This document shows positions 1 through 8,030 of a DNA stretch of 64,000 bases, in pieces. The notes under the pieces are model-generated. The model searched no databases, was not told the DNA's origin, and saw nothing but the letters and a program-made list of their open reading frames with translations. A program made the position numbers and the translations under genes. Every line of letters begins with the position of its first letter. Positions within the stretch are counted from its first letter, which is position 1. The stretch spans positions 459,120 to 523,119 of the forward strand of contig CANKYZ010000002.1 of the NCBI GenBank assembly GCA_947488325.1, written 5' to 3'. The DNA is from an uncultured Erythrobacter sp. (GTDB lineage Bacteria; Pseudomonadota; Alphaproteobacteria; Sphingomonadales; Sphingomonadaceae).

Positions 1-649
1 CGGCCTTGGGTGCGCGGGACAATCGGCTCGCATTCCCTTCCAATTCGCGCAAGACAGCGTTTCCTGCAATGGTGCGGTGGTTGGCTTTCGCGAAGCGGAC
101 CGTGCCAATCAAAAAAGTCGCAAAAAGCAGACCGATCAGCACATTCGTCGGCTCTCCCAAAGCAGAGCCCGCCTGCTGCCGGTAAAGCCCGATGGCAAAC
201 AAACCAATATAGGGAAGAACCGATAGAATGCGCAGTTTTACGCTGTCACCGGTGTCCATCAACAATCCGCGTCGAACCAATCGGGCCTCAGTCCTGGATG
301 CATGACCGGCAATTGCCGCTTTCAAATCACGCAAGTTAAACTCACCCGATTTGCGAAGGAGCGCCTGTCCTGCCGAACCGCTCTCAATGCCAGAATGAAG
401 AACCTGAAACTTTCCCCTGTTTGGTTCTGCCAAACCACCGCGCGCGAAGAGGTCACTCGAAACAGCCATCGCGTGGCGAACGATCCCGCCAGACAAAACG
501 GCGGCCTCTTCCATATCTTCAACCTCTCCGCGCCACCCAACCGGGCGCAAATTGGCCGGAATCCATATCCCAGCAAAGATACAGGTGACCAACATCACCG
601 CATAGAAAGCGAGAAACTCAGGCCCCGAATAGGACGCAAAAATCTCCAT
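1..649 (-). CDS. TIGR04222-like membrane protein, partial (C-terminus outside window)
   Basis: Reading the minus strand from an ATG at 649 gives an open frame with no stop to the window edge, 216 codons. It begins MEIFASYSGPEFLAFYAVML, with a membrane segment near residues 9-29. A soluble middle part follows (GGIVRHAMAVSSDLFARGGL and an RKSGEFNLRDLKAAIAGHA stretch). Two more membrane segments come later, around LPYIGLFAIGLY and NVLIGLLFATFLIG, then a conserved-looking NAVLRELEGNASRL motif. This layout resembles the TIGR04222-domain membrane proteins, whose function is unknown. The start overlaps the stop of the upstream gene by one base (TAATG), so the two are probably translated together. 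The family call is from memory of the motif and is moderate. Confidence 0.7.
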   Translation of the reverse strand, partial: MEIFASYSGPEFLAFYAVMLVTCIFAGIWIPANLRPVGWRGEVEDMEEAAVLSGGIVRHAMAVSSDLFARGGLAEPNRGKFQVLHSGIESGSAGQALLRKSGEFNLRDLKAAIAGHASRTEARLVRRGLLMDTGDSVKLRILSVLPYIGLFAIGLYRQQAGSALGEPTNVLIGLLFATFLIGTVRFAKANHRTIAGNAVLRELEGNASRLSRAPKA

Positions 650-1218
650 TAGAAAATCACTCCCACTAAAACAGCGATTACAATTCCCAGCGCAATCCAG
701 CCCACTGCGCCGAATATCGCATCGCGCCGGTCCAGGATCATAACATCGGCTGGATTAACACGAAGTGCCTTTGGATCGACCCCAAATCGTCTAGCCGCAG
801 CGGGCCAGATATCGGGCGGCGGCGGCTCGTCAAAAGCTGCTTCGTATGATGCCAATGTCGCGGCATATTGATCGTAATAGCGCGCGCTCTCACTCTGCCC
901 CCCAGCGGTCGGGCCATGATGCAGATCAGCCTCCAATATTTCCGGGCAAAAATGCTGCCAGTAATCGCGACTATATGTGAGATGTAGATGCCAGACCTGA
1001 TCGACTGCATCCGACGGGGTAACTTCATGCCCGGCGGTGACAGATAGGTAGCAAAAGCGTTTATATTCGTGGATGACGAGATGAGCATGCTCTTCGCTCC
1101 AGCGGTTTTCCCGCGCGAGCCGTGCCGCAAACCCAAGTTTTGCCTCAGCTGGCCCAACGTCATACCGAGTAAGACGTCGCCACAGATCAGAAGCAAAGGC
1201 AGTTTCAGCAGCGCTCAT
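649..1218 (-). CDS. glycine-rich-domain (GRDP)-like protein with C-terminal membrane anchor
   Basis: This 189-residue protein has a helical N-terminal region containing HLVIHEYKRFCYLSV and then DQVWHLHLTYSRDYWQHFC. That His-rich pattern (VDxxWHxHLxxSxxY) is typical of GRDP-like (DUF1399-type) proteins. The last 20 residues form a single hydrophobic helix (AVGWIALGIVIAVLVGVIF), so the protein is probably tail-anchored. The biochemical role is not known. It sits 3 bases after rimM and shares a TAATG junction with the downstream TIGR04222-like gene, which suggests a two-protein membrane unit co-transcribed with the ribosome-maturation genes. Confidence 0.7.
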   Translation of the reverse strand: MSAAETAFASDLWRRLTRYDVGPAEAKLGFAARLARENRWSEEHAHLVIHEYKRFCYLSVTAGHEVTPSDAVDQVWHLHLTYSRDYWQHFCPEILEADLHHGPTAGGQSESARYYDQYAATLASYEAAFDEPPPPDIWPAAARRFGVDPKALRVNPADVMILDRRDAIFGAVGWIALGIVIAVLVGVIF

Positions 1219-1221
1219 ACG

Positions 1222-1728
1222 CTATTGGTCGGCGAATTCCTGAGAAATCACAAGTTTTGTATCGTCCCAACGCAAAACAGCCGCTTTAGTCACTGGGACC
1301 ATGATCGTTTTCATCCCTTTTTCTGGCGGGGGATCGCGCTCAATTTCGATAATGTCAGTGGCGCCAAAATTTTCAACGGCGATTGCCTTGCCGATCACAT
1401 CGCCCGCTTCGGTTTCTGCGAGCAAACCGATCAAATCGCGGTGGTAATATTCGCCTTCGCCAAGTTCTGGCAACGCATCACGCGGCACATTCAAGGCGGT
1501 CCCGCGCAGATTTTCTGCTGCGGCCCGGCCATCCACCTCGGCAAAACGCGCGACCGCGCCGCCCTTATTGTCAGAGCGGAGTTTTTTGAGCGTCAACGCG
1601 CCGTCATTAAAGCTCTTATGCTGGCGAAGCGCATCCAAGCCCTCCCCCAACAATTTTAGACGCACTTCGCCCGCCACGCCATGCGCGCCGGTTACGGCAG
1701 CGAGAGTAATTTGCGGGTCGTCACTCAT
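1222..1728 (-). CDS. rimM: ribosome maturation factor RimM
   Basis: RimM binds S19 and helps 30S head maturation. The 168-residue product has the N-terminal RimM beta-barrel, starting ITLAAVTGAHGVAGEVRLKL (residues 7-26), and the C-terminal PRC-barrel half with EGEYYHRDLIGLLAETEAGD. The length is normal for the family. It follows rpsP by 96 bases on the same strand, the usual rpsP-rimM arrangement. The gene expected next, trmD, is not downstream. A GRDP-like gene lies 3 bases after the stop instead. Confidence 0.95.
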   Translation of the reverse strand: MSDDPQITLAAVTGAHGVAGEVRLKLLGEGLDALRQHKSFNDGALTLKKLRSDNKGGAVARFAEVDGRAAAENLRGTALNVPRDALPELGEGEYYHRDLIGLLAETEAGDVIGKAIAVENFGATDIIEIERDPPPEKGMKTIMVPVTKAAVLRWDDTKLVISQEFADQ

Positions 1729-1824
1729 GCGATCTGGCCAAAAATGCGCTCACGCTGCGCTTGCCGAAGCTCCACCGACCATTGCGGGGATACTTCGGCA
1801 GGCGCAGCATAAGTGATCAGGCGA

Positions 1825-2331
1825 TTAGCCCTCAGCTTTGTCTTCGCCAGCTTCTTCAGCAGGAGCTTCTTCAGCGGGTGCTTCGGCAGCAGGCGCTTCT
1901 TCAACCGGAGCCTCCTCTTCAGCAGGCGCTGCTTTGGCAGCTTCAGCAGCGGCCTTTGCTTCTTCTTCAGCAGCCTTTGCAGCTTCTTCTGCGCCTTTAG
2001 CTTTTTCGGCCTTCTCTTCAGCGCGCTCATTGGCTTTTTCGCCGGGCTTCGCTTTGTTCGGGTTGTTGCGTGCGGTACGCTCCATGATGCCAGCCGCATC
2101 GAGGAAACGCAGGACACGGTCAGAAGGCTGTGCGCCAACGCCGAGCCAATAACGAATGCGATCTTCGATCAGCTTTACGCGGTTCTCATCATCCTTGGCG
2201 AGAAGTGGGTTATAGATGCCAAGCTGCTCAAGATACTTACCATCGCGCGGAGCACGCTCGTCCGCGGCCACGATGCGGTAGTAAGGACGCTTCTTTGCGC
2301 CACCGCGCGAAAGCCGGATTGAAATTGCCAT
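1825..2331 (-). CDS. rpsP: 30S ribosomal protein S16 with long Ala/Glu-rich tail
   Basis: Residues 1 to about 80 are a standard bS16 ([20 protein letters not shown], then [12 protein letters not shown] and [19 protein letters not shown]). bS16 is an RNA-binding assembly protein of the 30S body. The remaining roughly 85 residues are a low-complexity tail: first Lys/Glu/Ala-rich, then an acidic repeat of the type [14 protein letters not shown]16 is usually 80-120 residues, so at 168 this is long, although tails on S16 are known in alphaproteobacteria. The tail ends acidic (EDKAEG) and is probably disordered. The gene lies between ffh (51-base gap) and rimM. Confidence 0.96.
   Translation of the reverse strand: MAISIRLSRGGAKKRPYYRIVAADERAPRDGKYLEQLGIYNPLLAKDDENRVKLIEDRIRYWLGVGAQPSDRVLRFLDAAGIMERTARNNPNKAKPGEKANERAEEKAEKAKGAEEAAKAAEEEAKAAAEAAKAAPAEEEAPVEEAPAAEAPAEEAPAEEAGEDKAEG
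1830..2040 (-). repeat. low-complexity coding repeat of the S16 tail
   Basis: A run of imperfect GCT/GAA-type repeats encodes alternating Ala-Ala and Glu-Glu units with Pro ([20 protein letters not shown]). The composition is clearly repetitive on the plus strand as cttcttcagcagg-like units. Such tracts can change length by slippage without breaking the frame. Confidence 0.7.
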
Positions 2332-2382
2332 TGTGAATTACCTTTCGAGTTTAAACATTTGAATTTGTGTTATTCTTGTTAG

Positions 2383-3870
2383 TTATTTCTTGCCCTTGGG
2401 ACCGCCTAAGCCGGGGAGTCCTGGTGGTATTCCACCACCGGATCCACCCAGGCCGGGAAGACCGCCCATGCCGCCCATTCCACCGGTAGGCATACCGCCA
2501 CCGGGCGCGCCACCTCCGCCCGCTCCAAACATGGCGGCCAGGCTTTTCAGCCCGCCCATCTTCTTCAACTGCTTCATTGCGCGGCCCATTTCCTGATGCA
2601 TCTTGAGCACCTTGTTGACCGATTGCACATCGGTACCGCTACCTGCCGCGACGCGCTTTTTGCGCTTGGCATTCATCAGGTTGGGATTGCTGCGTTCCTT
2701 CGCTGTCATCGAACCGATGATTGCGTCCATATGGACCAGCACTTTATCGTCCATGTTAGACGCCGCCATAGCTGCTTTGGCTTTCTTCATGCCCGGCATC
2801 ATGCCTGCCAGCATGCCCAATCCACCCATATTCTGCATTTGCTTCAATTGCATACGCAAATCATTGAGGTCGAACTTTCCCTTTTCAAAGTTCTCTGCAA
2901 GCTTGGCCGCTTCATCTTCTTTGATCGTCGCAGCGGCTTTCTCAACCAAGCTGACGACATCGCCCATGCCGAGGATACGGTCGGCGACTGATCCCGGGCG
3001 GAATGGCTCAATTGCATCGAGCTTTTCGCCGGTACCCGCAAATTTGATCGGCTTGCCCGTAACAGCGCGCATCGAAAGCGCCGCGCCGCCTCGTGCATCG
3101 CCATCCATCCGGGTAAGCACTACGCCAGTAAGCGGGACTTCGCCCGAGAAACTCTGCGCGACATTCACCGCGTCTTGACCGGTGAGCGCATCCACCACCA
3201 GCAGCACTTCGGTCGGTGCCGACACGCTAGAGACGGCCTTCATTTCAGCCATCAAGGCTTCGTCGACATGCAGGCGGCCAGCAGTATCGAGCAGCAAAGT
3301 GTCAAAATTCTGGAGTCGCGCTGATTCCATCGCGCGCCGCGCAATGTCGACTGGCTGTTGGCCTGCCATGATCGGCAAGGTCGCAATATCGACCTGCTCA
3401 CCCAACACAGCGAGCTGTTCCTGCGCTGCTGGGCGATTAACGTCGAGCGATGCCATCATGGTTTTCTTGCCATGCTTTTCGCGGATCAATTTGCCGAGTT
3501 TAGCAGTCGTCGTCGTTTTACCAGAGCCTTGAAGGCCGACCATCATAATGACGACCGGAGGTTTGGTTTCGAGGTTTAGGCCTTCTGTGCCCTCCTCACC
3601 TTCGTCGCCAGACAGCATCGCGACGAGTTCATCATGAACGATCTTGACGACTTGTTGGCCAGGCGTGATTGAGCGAAGGACCTCAGAACCGATGGCTTTT
3701 TCGGTAACCGCATCGATGAAACGGCGGGCAACCGGAAGCGCCACGTCAGCTTCGAGCAATGCCACGCGCACTTCGCGCATTGCATCGCGCACGTCTTGTT
3801 CTTTGAGCGCGCCGCGCCCCTTCAGGCGATCGAAGACCCCGCCAAGGCGGTCGGACAGATTGTCAAACAT
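2383..3870 (-). CDS. ffh: signal recognition particle protein Ffh
   Basis: Ffh is the GTPase of the signal recognition particle and directs nascent inner-membrane proteins to FtsY. The 495-residue product has the N domain (MFDNLSDRLGGVFDRLKGRG), then the G domain with P-loop GLQGSGKT at about 112-119, and DTAGRLHVDEALM and TRMDGDARGG motifs. The Met-rich M domain follows (MGGLGMLAGMMPGMKKAK), and a Gly/Met/Pro-rich tail ends in GPKGKK. I start at the ATG at 3870, because GGAG lies 10 bases upstream. A TTG three codons earlier would be too close to it. It heads the ffh-rpsP-rimM cluster. Confidence 0.96.
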   Translation of the reverse strand: MFDNLSDRLGGVFDRLKGRGALKEQDVRDAMREVRVALLEADVALPVARRFIDAVTEKAIGSEVLRSITPGQQVVKIVHDELVAMLSGDEGEEGTEGLNLETKPPVVIMMVGLQGSGKTTTTAKLGKLIREKHGKKTMMASLDVNRPAAQEQLAVLGEQVDIATLPIMAGQQPVDIARRAMESARLQNFDTLLLDTAGRLHVDEALMAEMKAVSSVSAPTEVLLVVDALTGQDAVNVAQSFSGEVPLTGVVLTRMDGDARGGAALSMRAVTGKPIKFAGTGEKLDAIEPFRPGSVADRILGMGDVVSLVEKAAATIKEDEAAKLAENFEKGKFDLNDLRMQLKQMQNMGGLGMLAGMMPGMKKAKAAMAASNMDDKVLVHMDAIIGSMTAKERSNPNLMNAKRKKRVAAGSGTDVQSVNKVLKMHQEMGRAMKQLKKMGGLKSLAAMFGAGGGGAPGGGMPTGGMGGMGGLPGLGGSGGGIPPGLPGLGGPKGKK

Positions 3871-3931
3871 CGTCTTCAAACTCCTCGCTTAGGCTATCGC
3901 CTGCGCCTTCATTGTCTGGTTGCATCCCGAA

Positions 3932-3958
3932 CCGAAAAGTGGTGTCCACTTTTTCCGG
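3932..3958. repeat. REP-like near-palindrome upstream of ffh
   Basis: CCGAAAAGTGG, three spacer bases, then CCACTTTTTCCGG form an almost perfect inverted repeat with one extra T. It resembles the short palindromic units scattered between genes in many alphaproteobacteria. I noticed only this copy, though I could not search exhaustively. It lies between tRNA-Ala and ffh, within the likely ffh leader or promoter region. Confidence 0.5.
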
Positions 3959-4072
3959 AAAACTCCCTCACCGGGTATAGGCCCGACTTAACGCGAAAAA
4001 CGCCGGCGAACGAAACCTCGTTGGCCAGCGTTGCGGATGTCCTTTGCAGATACCCGACTAAATATATTTCGA

Positions 4073-4148
4073 TGGTGGAGCCTAGCGGGATCGAACCGCT
4101 GACCTCAACACTGCCAGTGTTGCGCTCTCCCAGCTGAGCTAAGGCCCC
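4073..4148 (-). tRNA. tRNA-Ala (GGC)
   Basis: The minus strand reads GGGGCCTTAGCTCAGCTGGG, then an anticodon arm CAACA-CTGGCAG-TGTTG with anticodon GGC, then GGTTCGATCC in the T arm, and ends CTCCACCA. The acceptor stem GGGGCCT/AGGCTCC has the G3:U70 wobble pair that alanyl-tRNA synthetase recognises. The CCA is encoded. All four arms fold cleanly. Confidence 0.97.
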
Positions 4149-4172
4149 ATATCATCGATTTCGACCGTATCA

Positions 4173-4200
4173 AAGATAAGGTCTGCCCTCACATTCGCAA
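4173..4200 (-). promoter_or_regulatory. possible sigma70 promoter of tRNA-Ala
   Basis: On the minus strand TTGCGA (4200-4195) and TATCTT (4178-4173) are separated by 16 bases. This would start transcription about 18 bases before the mature tRNA. It is a consensus match only. Confidence 0.4.
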
Positions 4201-4323
4201 GGAAGCAGCGCCCTATGGCCGCTCCCCGCGAAAGGCAAGAATTTTTTGGTTAGTCCACAGCGACGCGATCTATAGGTCGCATAAGTGTGGAGGTCGCAGC
4301 CCCGGATGGGACCGCGCAACCAA

Positions 4324-4683
4324 TTACGTTTCCGGATTGCCTTCGTCGTCGCCCTTGCCCTTAACTACGCCAAGGTCATCGTCGCCGCCGAGATCGACAT
4401 CGTTATCGGGCGAATCATCTTCATCGTCGATGTTTTCGATGCCTTTAAGTTCATCATCTTCATCATCGTCGACGTCACCGCCAAGATCGCTGTCTGGCTC
4501 GGCGTCAGCCTTCTTCTTATCATCAGGTTGGAACGGAATTGGCTGTTTGGATTTCAGCACGGGTTCTGGAGTCCATTCTTCACCGCATTCAATGCAGGTG
4601 ACAGGATCGTCCTTACCGAGATCGTAGAAGCGTTCTCCGCATTTAGGGCAAGAACGCTTGGTGCCCCATTCTGGCTTCGCCAT
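4324..4683 (-). CDS. TIGR02300 family (FYDLN acid) zinc-ribbon protein
   Basis: The 119-residue product starts MAKPEWGTKRSCPKCGERFY and has two Cys pairs, C12/C15 and C30/C33, which form a small zinc ribbon around the FYDLGKDDPVTCIECGEEW signature. After a Lys/Pro linker the rest is a very acidic Asp/Glu/Gly run. This is the TIGR02300 family, restricted mainly to alphaproteobacteria and of unknown function. The frame stays open further upstream, but the conserved MAKPEWG start at 4683 is the natural one. It diverges from aroA across a 174-base gap. Confidence 0.88.
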   Translation of the reverse strand: MAKPEWGTKRSCPKCGERFYDLGKDDPVTCIECGEEWTPEPVLKSKQPIPFQPDDKKKADAEPDSDLGGDVDDDEDDELKGIENIDDEDDSPDNDVDLGGDDDLGVVKGKGDDEGNPET

Positions 4684-4857
4684 TCGAAAAAATCCTTGAG
4701 CTTGGTCCGCCATCGCGGCGAGCGCTGAAAGTTGATTGTTAGTGGGACCGGATGTTGCTGGAATCAAGTGCCGATCCCCAGCGCCGATTCCAGTATGAAT
4801 CCGAATTGGGGCGCGCCTTGCCATAGGGTCAACGCGCTGTCAAAGACCGGCGTTGAA

Positions 4858-6174
4858 ATGGCCAAACAAACCTTCTCCCGTAGTCCCGCTCTTCGCGGCC
4901 AGATTCGCGTTCCCGGCGACAAGTCGATCAGTCACCGTTCGCTGATGTTTGCGGGTCTTGCTGTGGGTGAAAGCCGCATCACAGGCCTGTTAGAAGGCGA
5001 AGACGTGCTCGCCACCGCAGCGGCCATGCGTCAGCTCGGCGCAGATATTGTCCGCGACGATGATGGCACATGGCGAGTCCATGGCGCAGGACTCGGCAGC
5101 TTGGTTGAACCGAAACAGGCGCTCGACATGGGCAATTCCGGTACATCGACGCGGTTGATGATGGGCCTGCTCGCCAGCCATGGCTTCAGCGCGACTTTTA
5201 TCGGCGATGCCAGCCTTTCGGGCCGCCCAATGAAACGCGTGATCGAACCACTCAGCCAGATGGGCGCCAGTTTTGAAGCGTCATCCGGGGGTACCCTGCC
5301 CCTGATGCTACGCGGTGCATCGTCCGCTGTGCCGATCACCTACCGCCTGCCCGTGGCAAGCGCGCAAGTAAAAAGCGCGGTGTTGCTTGCGGGCCTCAAT
5401 ACGCCCGGCATCACACGAGTAATTGAGCCTATCGTTACACGCGATCACACAGAGCGGATGTTGGCCGGTTTTGGCGCGACATTGGAAATTGGCGAAGAGA
5501 ATGGAGAGCGTGTCATCGCAATCCACGGTGAGGCTAACCTAACGCCGCAAGACGTGGTTGTGCCTGGAGATCCGTCTTCAGCGGCATTCTTCATTGTCGC
5601 TGCTTTGCTGGTGCCCGGAAGCGATCTGGTTATTGAGAATGTCGGATTGAATGCGACACGCGCTGGCATCGTCACCGTGCTGCGCCAGATGGGCGGTCAG
5701 ATCGAAGAGCTAAACCGGCGCGAAGTTGGCGGAGAGCCGGTTGCGGATCTACGCATAAAGCATTCCGTTCTGTTTGGCATCGACGTTGATCCTGCCATCG
5801 TTCCCAGCATGGTTGATGAGTTCCCCGTACTGTTCGTTGCTGCAGCTCTGGCCAAGGGCACAACGCACACCAGAGGTCTCGAAGAACTGCGCGTCAAAGA
5901 AAGCGACCGAATTACGACCATGGCGAATGCGTTGACGTCAGTCGGTGCAAATGTCGAAGAGCATGAAGACGGCCTCACCATTCACGGTAACGGCGGCGAC
6001 CTGTTGCGCGGAACGGCAAACGCTCGCGTCAAAACCCATCTCGATCACCGAATAGCCATGGCCATGGCGGTAGCCGGACTGGTTAGCCGAGACGGAGTAA
6101 GCGTGGACGACACCGCCCCGATTGCGACGAGCTTTCCAACCTTTATGGACTTGCTAGCCGGGGCTACTTCGTGA
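4858..6174 (+). CDS. aroA: 3-phosphoshikimate 1-carboxyvinyltransferase (EPSP synthase), class II-like
   Basis: AroA makes 5-enolpyruvylshikimate-3-phosphate from shikimate-3-phosphate and PEP in the shikimate pathway. The 438-residue protein shows PGDKSISHRSLMFAGL, LDMGNSGTSTRLMMG, GDASLSGRPMKRVIEPL, SAQVKSAVLL, TRDHTERML and NATRAG. The combination GDKx, SAQxK, RxHTE and NxTR is the class II EPSP synthase signature, as in the Agrobacterium CP4 enzyme. The residue matching CP4 Ala100 is Gly here. I use the ATG at 4858, just before the conserved N-terminus. The gene overlaps the next one by GTGA, so aroA, the small membrane gene and cmk look like one operon. Confidence 0.96.
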   Translation: MAKQTFSRSPALRGQIRVPGDKSISHRSLMFAGLAVGESRITGLLEGEDVLATAAAMRQLGADIVRDDDGTWRVHGAGLGSLVEPKQALDMGNSGTSTRLMMGLLASHGFSATFIGDASLSGRPMKRVIEPLSQMGASFEASSGGTLPLMLRGASSAVPITYRLPVASAQVKSAVLLAGLNTPGITRVIEPIVTRDHTERMLAGFGATLEIGEENGERVIAIHGEANLTPQDVVVPGDPSSAAFFIVAALLVPGSDLVIENVGLNATRAGIVTVLRQMGGQIEELNRREVGGEPVADLRIKHSVLFGIDVDPAIVPSMVDEFPVLFVAAALAKGTTHTRGLEELRVKESDRITTMANALTSVGANVEEHEDGLTIHGNGGDLLRGTANARVKTHLDHRIAMAMAVAGLVSRDGVSVDDTAPIATSFPTFMDLLAGATS

Positions 6175-6437
6175 CCGGAACTCCACTCGACACATACAGC
6201 CTCATCGGTTTCATCGGCACGGCCTGCATTATCGGCGCCTATGCCTATCTGACGGTCAAAGACGAACCGAACCCCTACATCTTACACGGCACCAACCTGG
6301 CCGGCGCAGCGTTGCTGACAATCAGCTTGGTGGTCCACACCAACTGGCCTAGCCTCGTGCTAGAAGGGTTCTGGGCGGCGATTGCGATATTTGGGCTTTG
6401 GAAAGCGCTCAAAGCCAAAAAAAGCACTGCGCAATGA
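6171..6437 (+). CDS. CBU_0592-like small membrane protein
   Basis: This 88-residue, three-helix membrane protein starts with a GTG overlapping the aroA stop (GTGA). Hydrophobic segments are SLIGFIGTACIIGAYAYL, LAGAALLTISLVVHTNW and LEGFWAAIAIFGLW. The pattern matches a small family found beside housekeeping genes in alphaproteobacteria (CBU_0592-like). Its function is unknown. It ends in an ATGA overlap with cmk, so all three are likely translationally coupled. Confidence 0.75.
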   Translation: MTGTPLDTYSLIGFIGTACIIGAYAYLTVKDEPNPYILHGTNLAGAALLTISLVVHTNWPSLVLEGFWAAIAIFGLWKALKAKKSTAQ

Positions 6438-7072
6438 TCATAGCCGTCGATGGCCCCACCGCCTCAGGTAAAGGCACAATTGCGAAACGGATCGCAGAGC
6501 ATTTTGGCATGGCCCATCTCGATACCGGGCTGCTTTACCGCGCCGTGGGGCGGCAGGTCGCGCTGAATGAAGGTGATCCAGATGACCCGCAAGACGCGCT
6601 GGCCGCGTGCGACTTTCCCGATGAATTGATGCAGGATGACATTTTGCGCAGCGAGGAGACGGGCGGGCTTGCAAGCCGAGTTTCGGTACATCCGGATGTG
6701 CGTCAGGCCCTGCTCGAACGTCAACGCGCCTTTGCGCAGCAACCCGGCGGCGCAGTGCTAGATGGTCGCGATATCGGAACGGTCATTGCCCCTGATGCCA
6801 ACGTTAAACTGTTCATCACCGCCAGCGTTCAAGAACGCGCGCGGCGGCGCTGGCTGGAGATGGTCGAAAAACAGATCGACGACGAGGAAGAAATCCCGCT
6901 TTCCGAGATTGAGAAAGACGTGGTGAACCGCGACGCGCGCGACATCAATCGCAAGGACGCTCCTTTAAAAGCAGCAAAAGATGCATTCATTATCGACACG
7001 ACCAGTTTTGATCGTGAGGCTGCATTCGATATGGTGCTCGATGTGGTCAAACAGGCGTTGGAGGTTGACTAG
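6434..7072 (+). CDS. cmk: cytidylate kinase
   Basis: Cmk phosphorylates CMP and dCMP. The 212-residue product starts at the ATG overlapping the previous stop and carries the P-loop DGPTASGKGTIAKR at residues 6-19. It also has the HLDTGLLYRAVG substrate segment, LDGRDIGTVIAPDA, and the Arg-rich lid (QERARRRWLEM). The length and motifs are those of the family. In many proteobacteria cmk lies between aroA and rpsA, as here. Confidence 0.96.
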   Translation: MIIAVDGPTASGKGTIAKRIAEHFGMAHLDTGLLYRAVGRQVALNEGDPDDPQDALAACDFPDELMQDDILRSEETGGLASRVSVHPDVRQALLERQRAFAQQPGGAVLDGRDIGTVIAPDANVKLFITASVQERARRRWLEMVEKQIDDEEEIPLSEIEKDVVNRDARDINRKDAPLKAAKDAFIIDTTSFDREAAFDMVLDVVKQALEVD

Positions 7073-7108
7073 CGAGAGAACTTAATCCCAGACCGCACAC
7101 GGTCGAAA

Positions 7109-7681
7109 TCAACTGCCCCAATCGCTGCCTGAAGCCTCTGCGCGATCCCAATCTGATGACGGGGAATAGGCCGAATCCGTCGCAGCTTCTTGCGCCGCGC
7201 GAGCCTCACGGCTAATTTCGCCAATATTGTCGATCGCAACTGCACTGGTGCGCTTTGCCACCATAGCTGAGTCAATCGGCTTGTCGTAAAGCACGGCGAT
7301 CACAAATTCATCAACCTGCATTTCCAGAATTTCGCTCATGGTGTTTTCCAAAGCATCGTCCGTTTTCGAACAAACCGGTGTGACCCGCGTCCATTCTTCA
7401 TCAATCGCTTCGACTTGTGCTTCGCAAAGCCGCGTGCTCCCAGTGCCATTCACGGAAGGAAGGCGGACCTTAATGATGTCGCCGCTGCGGCTGGTTGCGC
7501 GGATAGCGCGCATGTCACCGCTGCCATATTGGAACTGCTTTTCCGCATTGGCGAGCTTTGCGACGACCGCGTCTTTTGGCATCAAATAAGAATTGGGTCC
7601 GTGCCCGCCGCATGCTACGGTGACCGATGCCCCGGCCAACACGAGTGCAATTGAACTCACTTTCTTTGATACGGCGCGCAT
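7109..7681 (-). CDS. putative lipoprotein of unknown function
   Basis: The 190-residue product has a short basic N-terminus (MRAVSKKVSS), a hydrophobic stretch and a lipobox-like VTVAC at about residue 24, so it is probably a lipoprotein. The mature part has no motif I recognise. It contains two further Cys (RLCEAQVEAID and TPVCSKTDD) and an acidic, Ser-rich end. AGAGAGGACC lies just upstream as a good ribosome binding site. It is convergent with cmk and divergent from rpsA. Confidence 0.7.
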   Translation of the reverse strand: MRAVSKKVSSIALVLAGASVTVACGGHGPNSYLMPKDAVVAKLANAEKQFQYGSGDMRAIRATSRSGDIIKVRLPSVNGTGSTRLCEAQVEAIDEEWTRVTPVCSKTDDALENTMSEILEMQVDEFVIAVLYDKPIDSAMVAKRTSAVAIDNIGEISREARAAQEAATDSAYSPSSDWDRAEASGSDWGS

Positions 7682-8030
7682 TTTGGTCCTCTCTAATAGT
7701 CAGCAGCGTAAATCCATGAAAGGGGCTCTAGTGGATCAAGGTTAGGAAATCCTTGCCCCACGAACAAAGGCAACACGCGAAGGCCGTGCCTCCCACCCGT
7801 TCGCCTCAATTCCCTTGCTTTTCTGCCATTCTTAACCTAGGCGCGCGTCCGTTCTCACAATCTATGGGATTGATGGAACCTTCGCACTCGCATTCGGCAG
7901 TGCGGAGACGACGGCCTCTTGCCCTGCTAGCCCTCGCAATAGTGCAAGGGAGGCAGATTAAGACCCCGGAATGAGCGAAGACTCAAAACTGGTGGCCGGT
8001 AGCAAAACGACACAGGAAACGCCTGAACTT
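7682..8030. other. intergenic region and rpsA leader
   Basis: No convincing gene lies in this stretch. It must carry the promoters of the divergent lipoprotein gene and rpsA. A small hairpin, CCCTCGCA-ATAG-TGCAAGGG at about 7931-7950, lies 20 bases before an alternative ATG at 7971, in frame with rpsA. It could play a part in S1 autoregulation, but nothing else supports that. Confidence 0.5.

Noticed and set aside
1838..2152. Ser/Ala-rich plus-strand frame opposite rpsP
   Set aside because: It is the antisense of the Ala/Glu repeat tail of S16 and has no independent support.
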